A stretch of DNA of 64,000 nucleotides from Citreicoccus inhibens. Lineage in GTDB: Bacteria; Myxococcota; Myxococcia; Myxococcales; Myxococcaceae. Positions within the stretch are counted from its first letter, which is position 1; each line of letters starts with the position of its first letter. Below, piece by piece: positions 8,595 to 16,750 of this stretch. The position numbers and the translations under genes were made by a program. The notes beneath the pieces are model-generated. The model did not search any database. It was not told the origin of the DNA and saw only the letters and a program-made list of their open reading frames with translations. Location of the stretch: contig NZ_JAHNZT010000005.1 of NCBI RefSeq assembly GCF_019039035.1, forward strand, positions 186,001-250,000, written 5' to 3'.

Positions 8595-8633
8595 GCGGGT
8601 GTCTCCTTCGTGGAGGCGCCCGCTTTCGTTTTC
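8595..8633 (+). terminator. intrinsic terminator after ychF
   Basis: A 12-bp stem with two G-U pairs (8595-8606 and 8612-8623), closed by a 5-base TTCGT loop, is followed directly by the T-rich run TTTCGTTTTC. It starts 26 bases past the ychF stop and also separates ychF from the convergent small membrane gene. Confidence 0.8.
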
Positions 8634-8643
8634 TGGGGGTGGC

Positions 8644-8928
8644 CTAGCCCGGCCCGCGCAGCAGCGTGAAGACCCAGAGCCCCACCGCGAACAGCGCGAT
8701 GACGGTGGTGGCGATGGCGGAGCGCCGGACGCGGCCAGAGGGGTCTGGCGTTCGCGACGCATACAGCCAAGCGCCGCCCACTCGGATGAGGAGGAAGAGG
8801 CCCAGCAGGACGGGACCCAGCACCTGCCAGCCGGTGGGGTGCATGAGGACCACGACCCAGGCCCCGATGAAGGCGACGTTTCCGAGCAACATCAGGACGG
8901 GCACGGGCAGCGGCGGGCGCGAATTCAC
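8644..8928 (-). CDS. small three-helix membrane protein, unknown function
   Basis: A 94-residue protein if the GTG at 8928 is used (MNSRPPLPVP...); an ATG-type start at 8964 would add 12 residues. Three hydrophobic segments are visible: VLMLLGNVAFIGAWVVVLM, a VLGPVLLGLFLLI segment and TTVIALFAVGLWVFTLL. The basic loop SGRVRRS lies before the last helix. No family was recognised. It is convergent with ychF and stands alone. Confidence 0.55.
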   Translation of the reverse strand: MNSRPPLPVPVLMLLGNVAFIGAWVVVLMHPTGWQVLGPVLLGLFLLIRVGGAWLYASRTPDPSGRVRRSAIATTVIALFAVGLWVFTLLRGPG

Positions 8929-9298
8929 GCCCGCCAGTCTGTCCGCCGGGTGTCCTGCCTCCAACCGGATTCACGGTGGGGATGCCTCACAGGTGACACA
9001 CCCGGGGTGGGCGCGACCGGGCCCCTCCTCCCTGGCAGGAGGCCCTGGCTGATGGCCGCGAGTATTCCGGGATGATTCTCTGGCGCGTACGGACTGTGAA
9101 ACGCCTCGCGGTCGTGGGAATCTCCGGGTCACCCGGCCGTCTTACGGCGGGTGACCGCAGGCAAATCAGTACAGCTGTCGCAGTCGCAGTGCGGTAACGC
9201 GACCGCTCCGAGGGGAGACGGGGCGGGCGCGGAGTTCGAGGCGCGGTGGTTCCCGTGGGGAGATGGGGACCACCGCGCCCCGAGCGTTTTTCCTCGCG
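8929..9298. other. 370-base non-coding stretch with two strong hairpins
   Basis: No supported gene. Two long hairpins are clear. The first pairs GGTCACCCGGCCG (9127-9139) with CGGCGGGTGACC (9145-9156), leaving one bulged base and a 5-base loop. The second pairs 9241-9254 with 9265-9278. The second lies just past the end of the citrate synthase gene on the minus strand. The first, and the lower-GC segment around 9060-9180, could belong to a leader, a small RNA or a second terminator; nothing matches a known riboswitch by eye. Confidence 0.35.
9241..9278 (-). terminator. strong hairpin after the HTH-citrate synthase gene
   Basis: A 14-bp stem with one G-U pair: GCGCGGTGGTTCCC at 9241-9254 against GGGGACCACCGCGC at 9265-9278, loop of 10 bases. 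It begins about 20 bases beyond the minus-strand stop. A GTTTTT run follows on the plus strand side (9286-9291), so it may also stop rightward transcription. On the minus strand there is no U-tract. Confidence 0.5.
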
Positions 9299-10600
9299 TC
9301 ACCGGCGCGGATCCGCTCGCGGTGTCTCCACGTAGCGCGCCCGAGGGCGCAGCAGGTGCCCCTGCTCGCGCTGCTCCAGCACGTGCGCCACCCAGCCCGC
9401 CGCGCGCCCCACGGCGAACAGCGTGGCCGCGGCGCCAGCGGGCAGTCCCAGCGCCAGGGACAGCGTCACCAACCCGAAGTCCAGGGAGGGCGCGGGGTGG
9501 CCCGCATCGCGCACCACTTCCAGCACGGCCTTCGCCACGCGCACCCCCGGGGCCTCGGGCCGCAGGGCCAGCGCCGCGTCGAGCAGCGGCGGGGTGCGTG
9601 GGTCGCCGTCCGGGTACAGCAGGTGGCCGAAGCCGGTGAGGGCCTCGCCGCGCCGGAGCCGCTCGCGCACCACCGAGGCCGCGCGCTCGGGGCGGCCCAC
9701 CTCGGTGAGCAGGGCCTCCACCCGGTCGCACGCGCCGCCGTGCTTGGGCCCGGAGAGCGCCGCCAGCGCCGCGCCCAGACACGCGTAGAGGTCCGCCCCC
9801 GATGAGGCCGTCACCCGCGCGGCGAAGGTGGACACGTTGAGTTCGTGATCCGCGCACAGCACCAGCGCCCGGTTGAGCAGCCCCGGTGCGTGTTTGCCTT
9901 TCGCGCCCCACGCGTGACCGAGCGACGCGGCCACGGTCGGTTCCTCCAGCGCGCGCGCCACCCGGCCCGGTGCTCGCGCCACGCAGCCCCAGGCGCCCAG
10001 GTGGCGCAGCAGGCGTCTCGCACGGGCCTTCTCTTGCTCGGGCGGTGCGGCGAAGCGCGCCGCGTCCTGTGCGCCCAGCAGGGCCACCAGCGCGGACAGG
10101 GACGCGATGGGAGGCGTGTCGCGTGGCAGCAGCGCCGCCAGCGTGGCGGTGGGCCATGGCGGTGGCTCTGGAGGTTCCCAGCGCGCGGGCGCGGTCGGGA
10201 GCGTGCCCGTCCACAGCAGCTCCGCGACGTCCTCGAAGGCGCGCCCCTCCAGCGCGAGCGACACGGCCGCGTGGCCTCGGTACGCGAGCCCCGCCGCGCC
10301 CACGCGAGACACAGACGAGTCGATGACGGGCTCACCCCAGCGCAGCGCGCCCGAGGCCACCGCGGCGTGCCCCGCGCGCGCGTCGTGTCGTGCCTTCATG
10401 CGCTCCAAGTCCGCGCGCACGTAGCGGTTCTCCTTGGTGCCCGGCTCGGGGACGCACCGCACGAGCCCTCGGCTGACGTACGTGTACAGCGTGGCCCGCT
10501 TCACGCCGAGCAGGGTGGCGGCCTCCGCCGCGGACATCAGCGCCTCCTCATGTCGAAGGTCGAATCGAGATTGAGAGCGACCGCCTTTGCGACCCACCAT
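9299..10600 (-). CDS. citrate synthase-family protein with N-terminal HTH
   Basis: A 433-residue protein. Residues about 20-65 form a MerR/excisionase-like DNA-binding motif (SAAEAATLLGVKRATLYTYV, then a RYVRADLER segment). The rest is a citrate synthase fold with the catalytic triad apparently intact: H287 in SGPKHGGA (His274 of pig enzyme), H326 in GFGHLLYPDGDPR (His320) and D374 in SLDFG (Asp375). H252 in the DHELNVSTF segment matches the conserved substrate histidine. The ATG at 10600 was chosen; one at 10537 would begin right at the HTH. HTH-fused citrate synthases are known in several bacteria but their roles are not settled. It is divergent from a methyltransferase gene 88 bases away. 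Confidence 0.9.
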   Translation of the reverse strand: MVGRKGGRSQSRFDLRHEEALMSAAEAATLLGVKRATLYTYVSRGLVRCVPEPGTKENRYVRADLERMKARHDARAGHAAVASGALRWGEPVIDSSVSRVGAAGLAYRGHAAVSLALEGRAFEDVAELLWTGTLPTAPARWEPPEPPPWPTATLAALLPRDTPPIASLSALVALLGAQDAARFAAPPEQEKARARRLLRHLGAWGCVARAPGRVARALEEPTVAASLGHAWGAKGKHAPGLLNRALVLCADHELNVSTFAARVTASSGADLYACLGAALAALSGPKHGGACDRVEALLTEVGRPERAASVVRERLRRGEALTGFGHLLYPDGDPRTPPLLDAALALRPEAPGVRVAKAVLEVVRDAGHPAPSLDFGLVTLSLALGLPAGAAATLFAVGRAAGWVAHVLEQREQGHLLRPRARYVETPRADPRR

Positions 10601-10688
10601 GCTGCACGCGCCTCCTGGCGCGCCATTGTCGACTCGACTCGACATCCCGTCGAGCCGAAGTCTCCAGCAGGCCCAGAGGAGCACCGCC

Positions 10689-11468
10689 ATGAACGTGGAC
10701 TTCGGACGCACGTCGTCGGACTACTTGAAGCACCGGGCCGGTTTCCCGGACGCCTTCTTCGCGCGGCTGGAGCGGGAGGGCGTGCTGCGCTCGGGCCTGC
10801 GCGCGTTGGACGTGGGCACGGGCACCGGCACCGTGGCGCGGGGGCTGGCCGCGCGGGGGTGCGCTGTCATCGCGCTGGACCCCGCCGCGCCTCAGCTCGC
10901 CGCCGCGCGCGAGGCCGCGGTGCAGGCGGGGCTCTCCATCGACTTCCGGCTGGGCCGCGCCGAGGAGGCGGGCCTGCCCACGGGCTCGGTGGACCTGTAC
11001 GTGGCGGGGCAGTGCTGGCACTGGTTCGAGCGCGACGCCGCCGCGCGCGAGGCGTTCCGGTTGGTGGCTCCAGGAGGGCGGCTGGTCATCGCCCACTTCG
11101 ACTGGCTGCCCACGCCCGGCAGCGTCGCCGAGGCCACCGAGGACCTCATCAATGCGTTCAACCCGGGCCCGCTGCCGCTGTACGTCCAACTGGGCCACGG
11201 CGCGGGCATCTATCCGCAGTGGTTCCATGACGTCACCGCGGCGGGCTTCCAGCGATTGGAGTCCTTCTCCTTCGACGCGCCCACGCTCTACGCGCGCTCG
11301 GCGTGGTTGGGGCGCGTCCGCGCGAGCGCACGGGTGGGGGCGTCGCTGCCGCCCGAGCAGGTGGCCCGCTTCGACGCGGAGCTGGCGCGCCGGCTCGCGG
11401 AGCGCTTCCCCGGAGAGACGTTGTCCATCCCGCATCGCGTGTTCGCGCTCATCGCCACGCGGCCCTGA
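10689..11468 (+). CDS. class I SAM-dependent methyltransferase
   Basis: A 259-residue methyltransferase: motif I ALDVGTGTGTVARGLAARG near residues 40-58, acidic ALDPA, then SVDLYVAGQCWHWFERDAA and the post-motif LVAPGGRLVIAHFDWLP. The CWHWFE segment is typical of the group annotated as yeast Crg1/trans-aconitate methyltransferase-like. Start ATG at 10689 is preceded by a GA-rich stretch. Substrate unknown; next to an HTH-citrate synthase, a tricarboxylate such as aconitate is an attractive guess but unproven. Confidence 0.85.
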   Translation: MNVDFGRTSSDYLKHRAGFPDAFFARLEREGVLRSGLRALDVGTGTGTVARGLAARGCAVIALDPAAPQLAAAREAAVQAGLSIDFRLGRAEEAGLPTGSVDLYVAGQCWHWFERDAAAREAFRLVAPGGRLVIAHFDWLPTPGSVAEATEDLINAFNPGPLPLYVQLGHGAGIYPQWFHDVTAAGFQRLESFSFDAPTLYARSAWLGRVRASARVGASLPPEQVARFDAELARRLAERFPGETLSIPHRVFALIATRP

Positions 11469-11559
11469 GGCGGGAGGGCGTCTCCACCTGAACCCCGTGG
11501 ACGGCGGGGCGTGGACTCCAAGGCGGGCGAGGCATCGCATCAGGTAGGGTGCGCCGGCC

Positions 11560-12060
11560 ATGGCTTCCCTCCTCGATGCGCTCGACCGCGAGCACCTTCT
11601 CAAGAACCGCGCCGCCGCCGCGGAGCATGTGCGGGCCGGGGAGCCGCCCCATGTGTCGCTCTTGCGGCTGTGCGACGCGGGCGCGCTGAGCGGAGGCCTG
11701 TCCGTGGCGTATGGCGTGCGGCCCGATGAGCTGGTGGGCCCGCTCACGGCCGCCATGGGAGGTGCGGCGCGGCGGCTGAAAATCACCGACGTGCGCGAGC
11801 GGCCCGTGCTCACGCTGCACGTGGAGGCCGAGGGCGCGGAGGAGCGCTGGGAGGTGGAGGACGCGGCCGCGCTCGCGCACAACCTGAATGACCTCTACCG
11901 CGCGGCCCCGGACGTGAGAGTGATTGTATTGCTGGGGGAGTGGGAGGACGCGTATCAGCTCGTGTGTGTGGAAAAACGGGCCGTGTCGCGACTGCTAAGG
12001 CAGACATTTTTCGCGCCGTTCAACCTCGAACAGCTCCGAGGGCTTGTCTCAGCGCGTTGA
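11560..12060 (+). CDS. conserved hypothetical protein
   Basis: A 166-residue soluble protein of mixed alpha/beta character with no signal peptide or membrane segment. No catalytic or binding motif was recognised. Features visible are a charged N-terminal helix (SLLDALDREHLLKNRAAAAEH), a central region alternating Arg and hydrophobic residues and an aromatic-rich stretch VLLGEWEDAYQLV. It lies between a methyltransferase and the H-NOX gene on the same strand, 92 bases ahead of the latter. Composition matches its neighbours, so it looks like a resident gene. Confidence 0.7.
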   Translation: MASLLDALDREHLLKNRAAAAEHVRAGEPPHVSLLRLCDAGALSGGLSVAYGVRPDELVGPLTAAMGGAARRLKITDVRERPVLTLHVEAEGAEERWEVEDAAALAHNLNDLYRAAPDVRVIVLLGEWEDAYQLVCVEKRAVSRLLRQTFFAPFNLEQLRGLVSAR

Positions 12061-12120
12061 TGTTCAGCGTTGGACCGGGTTCTCGCCCCCGGGTCGCACG
12101 CGGGCCGCGGAGCGTGCTAC

Positions 12121-12140
12121 GGCCGAGGGGAACCTCGGCC
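12121..12140 (+). promoter_or_regulatory. perfect hairpin ahead of the H-NOX gene
   Basis: GGCCGAGG (12121-12128) pairs perfectly with CCTCGGCC (12133-12140) around a GGAA loop. It ends 12 bases before the H-NOX ATG, with the purine-rich ribosome site (CGGAGG) following immediately. It could limit ribosome access, stabilise the leader, or end the transcript of the preceding gene 60 bases upstream. Confidence 0.5.
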
Positions 12141-12152
12141 CGGAGGCGCTCC

Positions 12153-12686
12153 ATGCACGGCATTCTCTTCCATGAGCTGCGGGGCTACGCCCAGTCGCGC
12201 CTGGGGACCCAGGGCTGGGAGTCGCTCCTGGAGCGAGCGGGTCTGCCTCAGCGCATCTATCTGGCGTTCCAGCAGTACCCGGACGAAGAGGTGACGGCCC
12301 TGGTCGCCGCCACCGCGCAGCTCTTGGGACAGGCCCCGCGCCTGGTGCTGGAGGACTTTGGCGAGTTCATCGCGCCGAGCCTGCTGCGCAAGTACCGCGT
12401 CCTCCTGGAGCCGAACTGGAGCGTGCTCGACATCGTGGAGCGGGCCGAGCACATCCTCCGGAGCGTGCGACAGGACGCGAAGCCGCCTCCCTCGAACCTG
12501 CGGATCCGCCGCGAGGAGGACGTGGTGCTCGTGTCCTATGGCTCGCCGCGGCGGCTGTGTGGCGTGGGCATTGGCTTCATCCGGGGGCTGGCGCGGGAGA
12601 TGGGGCAGCGCGTCGTCGTGCACGAGCACCAGTGCATGCATCAGCGGGCGCCCCGCTGCGAGCTCCAGGTGCTCCTCATGCCCTGA
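12153..12686 (+). CDS. H-NOX haem-NO/O2 sensor protein
   Basis: A 177-residue stand-alone H-NOX (HNOB) domain. The N-terminal MHGILFHELRGYAQ is the standard family opening. The proximal haem ligand is most likely H100 in VERAEHILR, and the porphyrin-propionate motif YxSxR is intact as Y129-G-S131-P-R133. The C-terminal HQCMHQRAPRCELQVLL carries two cysteines spaced as in family members where a zinc or redox switch has been proposed. Such proteins sense NO and hand the signal to a partner kinase, cyclic-di-GMP enzyme or chemoreceptor. No such partner gene is adjacent, so this one probably acts in trans or has an unknown partner. Confidence 0.88.
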   Translation: MHGILFHELRGYAQSRLGTQGWESLLERAGLPQRIYLAFQQYPDEEVTALVAATAQLLGQAPRLVLEDFGEFIAPSLLRKYRVLLEPNWSVLDIVERAEHILRSVRQDAKPPPSNLRIRREEDVVLVSYGSPRRLCGVGIGFIRGLAREMGQRVVVHEHQCMHQRAPRCELQVLLMP

Positions 12687-12738
12687 GTGTGGGCGCTCTC
12701 TCGACCGGGACCGGCCTGCTGGGGCAGCATGGGGAGAC

Positions 12739-15141
12739 ATGCGGATCGCCCTTGTCATCACGCTCGTGTGTCTCCATGCGGGCCTCGCGCTGGCCGAGCC
12801 GGACTCCTTTGGCCTGGGAACGGGCCGGGATGGCTCGCTGACCGTCTCGACGCCGGACGTCGTCATCAACACGGCCTTCGCCGCCATCTCGACGGACGCC
12901 GTCGCGGGCGCCACGGGGGTGCGGCTCTCGACCGTGGCGGGCTTCGCCGTCGGCGACCTGGTGCTGTTCCATCAGACGACCGAGCCCACCTGGGCCGCGC
13001 CCGTGGGGACGTCCTCCCTGGACCTGGGGCCGCGCAACCTGGGGCAGTGGGAGCTGGCGCGCGTGGGCAAGGTGGACACCACGGTGCGCCGGATGACGCT
13101 CACCGCGCCGCTGCGCTTCGGCTTCCAGGTCGGCGGGCAGGTGGTGCGCGTGCCCGAGTACAAGGACGTGACGGTGACCGCGTCGGGCTCGCTGGTGGCG
13201 CCGCCCTGGAAGGCGCCCACGGGCGGCATCCTCGCGTTCGTGGTGTCCGGCACGCTCTCCAATGCGGGCCGCGTCCACGCGGACGGCAAGGGCTTCGAGG
13301 GCGGCAGCCAGCGCGACCACTCCACGGGGCCGCTGGGGTGCACGGGGCTCAATCTGTCCTTCGAGGCGGGCGGCACCGAGCGCGGTGAAGGCGTGGCGAC
13401 GCGGGGCACGGGCCGAGGCAACGTCGCCAACGGCGGCGGCGGCGCCAACTGCAACAACGCGGGCGGCGGAGGCGGAGGCCATGGTGGCGTGGGCGGCGCG
13501 GGCGGGCGCACCGCCGAGAAGGACGGCCGACGCAACGAGGGGGGCCTGGGCGGCGCGTCGCTCACCTACACCCTCTATGACCACTTCCTCTTCGGCGGTG
13601 GCGGTGGCGCGGGCGAGGGCGACCAGACCCAGGGCACGGGAGGCGAGCGGGGCGGCGGGGCGGTCTTCACCCGCGCGTCGCTCTTCGTCGGCTCCGGGAC
13701 CTACTCGGCCAACGGCGCCGCGCCGGCGTTCACGACGGGCTCGGATGGCGCGGGGGGCGGCGGAGCGGGTGGCACGGTCATCCTGCGCAGCGCGACCCAG
13801 CTCAACTGTGGCTCCGCCCAGGCGAACGGCGGGCAGGGCGGAGACATCACGCCCTTCGCGTCGGAGCTGCTCGGCGCGGGCGGTGGCGGCGCGGGCGGGC
13901 GTCTGTTGTTGCAGGGCACGACCGTGACGTGCTCGTCGTCCGTGCAGGCCGGGCGCGGTGGCCTGTCGGTCATCTCGGATGGCGGGGTGGACATGGCCGC
14001 GCCGTTCGCGACCGACGTGGCGCCCTATGTGGGCACCGCGCAGCCGCTGCTGATTCCCTTCCGCGTGCTCGTCACGCCGGTGGTGGTCGCGCCGCGCGAG
14101 GGCAGCCTCGTGCTGAACCCGCTGCCGCGCATCGACGGCACGGCGGATGTCGTGGGCCCCGTGGTGTACGTGTCCGTGGACGGCGTGCGGCTGTCGGCGG
14201 TGGTGCCGGACTCCTCGGGGCGCTTCTCCGTCACCCCGCGCCAGCCGCTGCCTCCGGGCGAGCACCTGGTGGAGGTCTTCTCGGAGGTGTTGGGCATGGG
14301 CAGCGCGCCCGCCACGCCGGTTCGCTTCACCACGCCCGTGATGCTCTCGGATGGCGGCGTGGTGGTGGCGCCCGTGCTGGTGGTGCCCGCGACGGGAGAC
14401 ACCGTGAGCCCCACGCCGCTGTTCGCTGGCACCGCGACCAATGGCGCCTCGGTGGGGCTGGACATCGACGACGAGCCCGAGGTGGTGCTCTCCATGGACC
14501 TGGAGGGGCGCTTCCGCTACGCGCGGCCGGGAGACCAGCCGATGACGCCGGGCCCGCACCGCGCCCGCGTGCACGCGCATGACGAGAACGGCAACAACGG
14601 CCCCTCCTCCTCCGCGACCACCTTCGAGGTCGTGGTGGCGCAGGTCGACGGCGGGTCCGGACCGCCTCCCGACGCGGGCAACGGGGGCACGCCCGATGCG
14701 GGCGGGGGCGTTGACGCTGGGACGCAGCCGGACGCGGGCGTGAGGGATCCGCTGGCCCCGGTGCTGGTGCTGCCCGAGCAGGGCGAGGTGGTGGACCCCA
14801 CGCCGCTGTTCGCGGGAGTGGCGGTGGTGGGCGCCTCGGTGGCCCTGGAGCTGGATGGCGTGGCGCTGGCCACGGTCACCACGGATGACGCGGGGGTCTT
14901 CCGCCACGAGGTGAGCGCGAACCAGGCGCTGGCGCTGGGCGACCACCGCGTGGTGGCGCGCACCGTGGAGACGCAGGGCGTGGCGGGTGCGCGCTCGAGC
15001 GCGGTGGACTTCCAGGTGCGAGGCCCCACCGCGCTGGACGTGGGCTGCGGCTGCGGCGCGACCCCGCTGGACGGGCTGGCCGGCGCGGGGGCGTGGCTGG
15101 GGCTGCTCGCCCTGGCGCGGCGGCGAGCCCGGCGCGGCTAG
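12739..15141 (+). CDS. MYXO-CTERM cell-surface glycine-rich protein, AgmC-like
   Basis: An 800-residue exported protein. Residues 1-19 form a signal peptide (MRIALVITLVCLHAGLALA). About 160-420 is very glycine-rich, with many GGGGAGG-type runs. About 440-760 holds repeated Ig-like modules, two of which share the pattern DP/SPTPLFAG(T/V)A..GASV.L. A Pro/Asp/Gly linker of DAG repeats sits between them. The C-terminus is a MYXO-CTERM tail: GCGCG, a hydrophobic stretch, then ARRRARRG, the form recognised by myxosortase. The layout resembles proteins named AgmC (adventurous gliding), but no experiment links this copy to motility. The stop overlaps the convergent AIM24 gene by four bases. Confidence 0.8.
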   Translation: MRIALVITLVCLHAGLALAEPDSFGLGTGRDGSLTVSTPDVVINTAFAAISTDAVAGATGVRLSTVAGFAVGDLVLFHQTTEPTWAAPVGTSSLDLGPRNLGQWELARVGKVDTTVRRMTLTAPLRFGFQVGGQVVRVPEYKDVTVTASGSLVAPPWKAPTGGILAFVVSGTLSNAGRVHADGKGFEGGSQRDHSTGPLGCTGLNLSFEAGGTERGEGVATRGTGRGNVANGGGGANCNNAGGGGGGHGGVGGAGGRTAEKDGRRNEGGLGGASLTYTLYDHFLFGGGGGAGEGDQTQGTGGERGGGAVFTRASLFVGSGTYSANGAAPAFTTGSDGAGGGGAGGTVILRSATQLNCGSAQANGGQGGDITPFASELLGAGGGGAGGRLLLQGTTVTCSSSVQAGRGGLSVISDGGVDMAAPFATDVAPYVGTAQPLLIPFRVLVTPVVVAPREGSLVLNPLPRIDGTADVVGPVVYVSVDGVRLSAVVPDSSGRFSVTPRQPLPPGEHLVEVFSEVLGMGSAPATPVRFTTPVMLSDGGVVVAPVLVVPATGDTVSPTPLFAGTATNGASVGLDIDDEPEVVLSMDLEGRFRYARPGDQPMTPGPHRARVHAHDENGNNGPSSSATTFEVVVAQVDGGSGPPPDAGNGGTPDAGGGVDAGTQPDAGVRDPLAPVLVLPEQGEVVDPTPLFAGVAVVGASVALELDGVALATVTTDDAGVFRHEVSANQALALGDHRVVARTVETQGVAGARSSAVDFQVRGPTALDVGCGCGATPLDGLAGAGAWLGLLALARRRARRG

Positions 15142-15935
15142 CGGTTGCCCAGGCCCAGGTCGCCGAGTCCGAGGTTGCCCAGCACGGAGCCCTCCTCGGA
15201 CGAGCCGCCTGGGCGCGCGGCGGCGAGCACGCGCCCCGCGAGCCGGTTGAAGGGCAGGGACTGGAGCCACACGCGCCCCGGCCCCCGCACGGTGGCGAAG
15301 AAGAAGCCCTCTCCGCCGAAGAAGGCCGTCTTGATGCCGCTCACCGCCTGGATGTCGAAGTCCACGGTGGGCTGGAACGCGACGATGCAGCCGGTGTCCA
15401 CGCGCAAGAGCTCGCCCGGTCCCAGCATCCGCTCGTGCAGCGTGCCCCCCGCGTGGATGAAGACGAGGCCGTCGCCCTGGAGGCGCTGCATGATGAAGCC
15501 CTCGCCGCCGAAGAGGCCCGCGCCCAGCTTCTTCTGCATCGCGATGCCCAGCGACACGCCCTTGGCCGCCGCGAGGAAGCTGTCCTTCTGCGCGATGAGC
15601 TCGCCGCCCATCTGCCCCAGGTCCACGGGGATGATCTTCCCCGGGTGAGGCGCCCCGAAGGCCACCTTGCGCTTGCCGCCCGCGCGGTTGAGGAAGACGG
15701 TGGTGAAGAGGGACTCGCCCGCCAGCAGGCGCCGGCCCGCGCCAATCAGCGAGTCGAACAGGCCGCTCTTCGCCTTGGAGCCGTCGCCGAAGACGGTCTC
15801 CATCTCGATGCCGTCCTCCATGTACATGAACGCCCCCGCCTCGGCGACCGCGGCCTCTCCCGGGTCCAGCTCCACTTCCACGAACTGCAAATCATCGCCG
15901 TGAACCTGGAAGTCCACCTCGTGCATGCGCGCCAT
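15138..15935 (-). CDS. AIM24/TIGR00266-family protein
   Basis: A 265-residue protein of the TIGR00266 (AIM24) family, a double-stranded beta-helix fold. Key segments are present: VEVELDPGEAAVAEAGAFMYM, LAGESLFTTVFLN, FGAPHPGKIIPVDL, FLAAAKGVSLG and GEGFIMQRLQGDGLVFIHAGG. The ATG at 15935 has a GGAGGG site five bases upstream and is preferred to the GTG at 15941. Yeast Aim24 affects mitochondrial inner-membrane organisation; bacterial function is unknown. The glycine/leucine-rich C-terminus (LGNLGLGDLGLGNR) is a low-complexity tail. Confidence 0.9.
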   Translation of the reverse strand: MARMHEVDFQVHGDDLQFVEVELDPGEAAVAEAGAFMYMEDGIEMETVFGDGSKAKSGLFDSLIGAGRRLLAGESLFTTVFLNRAGGKRKVAFGAPHPGKIIPVDLGQMGGELIAQKDSFLAAAKGVSLGIAMQKKLGAGLFGGEGFIMQRLQGDGLVFIHAGGTLHERMLGPGELLRVDTGCIVAFQPTVDFDIQAVSGIKTAFFGGEGFFFATVRGPGRVWLQSLPFNRLAGRVLAAARPGGSSEEGSVLGNLGLGDLGLGNR

Positions 15936-16012
15936 GAACACCCTCCACTCGCCCCATCAGCTCGCGAGGGGATGCACGATAGCCGTGCCGAGGGGCGCCC
16001 GAGGCGCCGCCG

Positions 16013-16567
16013 CTACTTCGAGAGCAGCACGGAGAGGGCCGCCACGGCGCGCGCGCTGGAGTCCGCGATGAGCGGCGGGATGGAGACGCTCACCGGGTTC
16101 TCCACGCCGCGACCGCATGAGCGCGAGCCCTGGTAGAGCGCGTCCTGCTGCTTGAGCTGGTAGCTGCAGCGCCCCACGGTGCCGGTGAGCGTGTCCGGCG
16201 AAATCTTCAGGTTCGAGGGTTGCCCGGCGAAGAACCCCTTCGCCTCCAGCGTGTTGGCGTTCTCGGTGACCTTCAGGTTGACGGGGGACTGGCCAAACGA
16301 GCCGGTGACCTCCCCCTTCTCCTGGTTCAGGGACAGGTCCACCGTGCGGCCATACGCCCGCCCTCGCATGCTGTTCGAGTCCATCCCCAGCTGGAACTGC
16401 GGGCTGCTGATGTCCGTGGGCGTCACCTTCGCGGTGATGTCCTGCCTCGGCGTGCGCAGGGTGAGGTACTGGGACTGCGCCGCGTCGTCGGACTTCGGGT
16501 GGTCCTTGGCGAGCGCGGGGGCGGCCCCGAGCAGCAGACTGGCGACGAGCAGTGTGGAGGTCTTCAT
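16013..16567 (-). CDS. secreted hypothetical protein
   Basis: A 184-residue protein with a clean signal peptide (MKTSTLLVASLLLGAAPALA) and a probable cleavage site after ALA. The mature part is Ser/Thr/Gly-rich with a run of short predicted strands (SLNQEKGEVTGSFGQSPVNLKV, then KGFFAGQPSNLKI) suggesting a small beta-sheet domain. Two cysteines (GRCSYQL and SRSCGRG) could form a disulphide. No family recognised. A longer reading frame continues upstream on this strand, but it is antisense to the metallophosphoesterase gene and is not coding. Confidence 0.7.
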   Translation of the reverse strand: MKTSTLLVASLLLGAAPALAKDHPKSDDAAQSQYLTLRTPRQDITAKVTPTDISSPQFQLGMDSNSMRGRAYGRTVDLSLNQEKGEVTGSFGQSPVNLKVTENANTLEAKGFFAGQPSNLKISPDTLTGTVGRCSYQLKQQDALYQGSRSCGRGVENPVSVSIPPLIADSSARAVAALSVLLSK

Positions 16568-16750
16568 GGCCCAAACGTAGGCCCGGTCTTCCCGGCGGGA
16601 GGGGGGCGGGGCAGGGGCCTCGGGTCGCTTGCCCGGTGGCCGAGGCAGGGAACCCCAGGGGGGCGGGCGGGTTGCCGAGCGAGTGGGGGAGGCGGGCGTT
16701 ATCGTCCCGCCCCAGCGGCCCCGTCTCGGGCGCCGAAAGGGTGCGTGGCC

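Noticed and set aside
12676-15270. Long minus-strand frame opposite the MYXO-CTERM gene
   Set aside because: It is the antisense shadow of a gene with a signal peptide, repeats and a sorting tail. The minus frame has no domain and an Arg/His/Ala bias.
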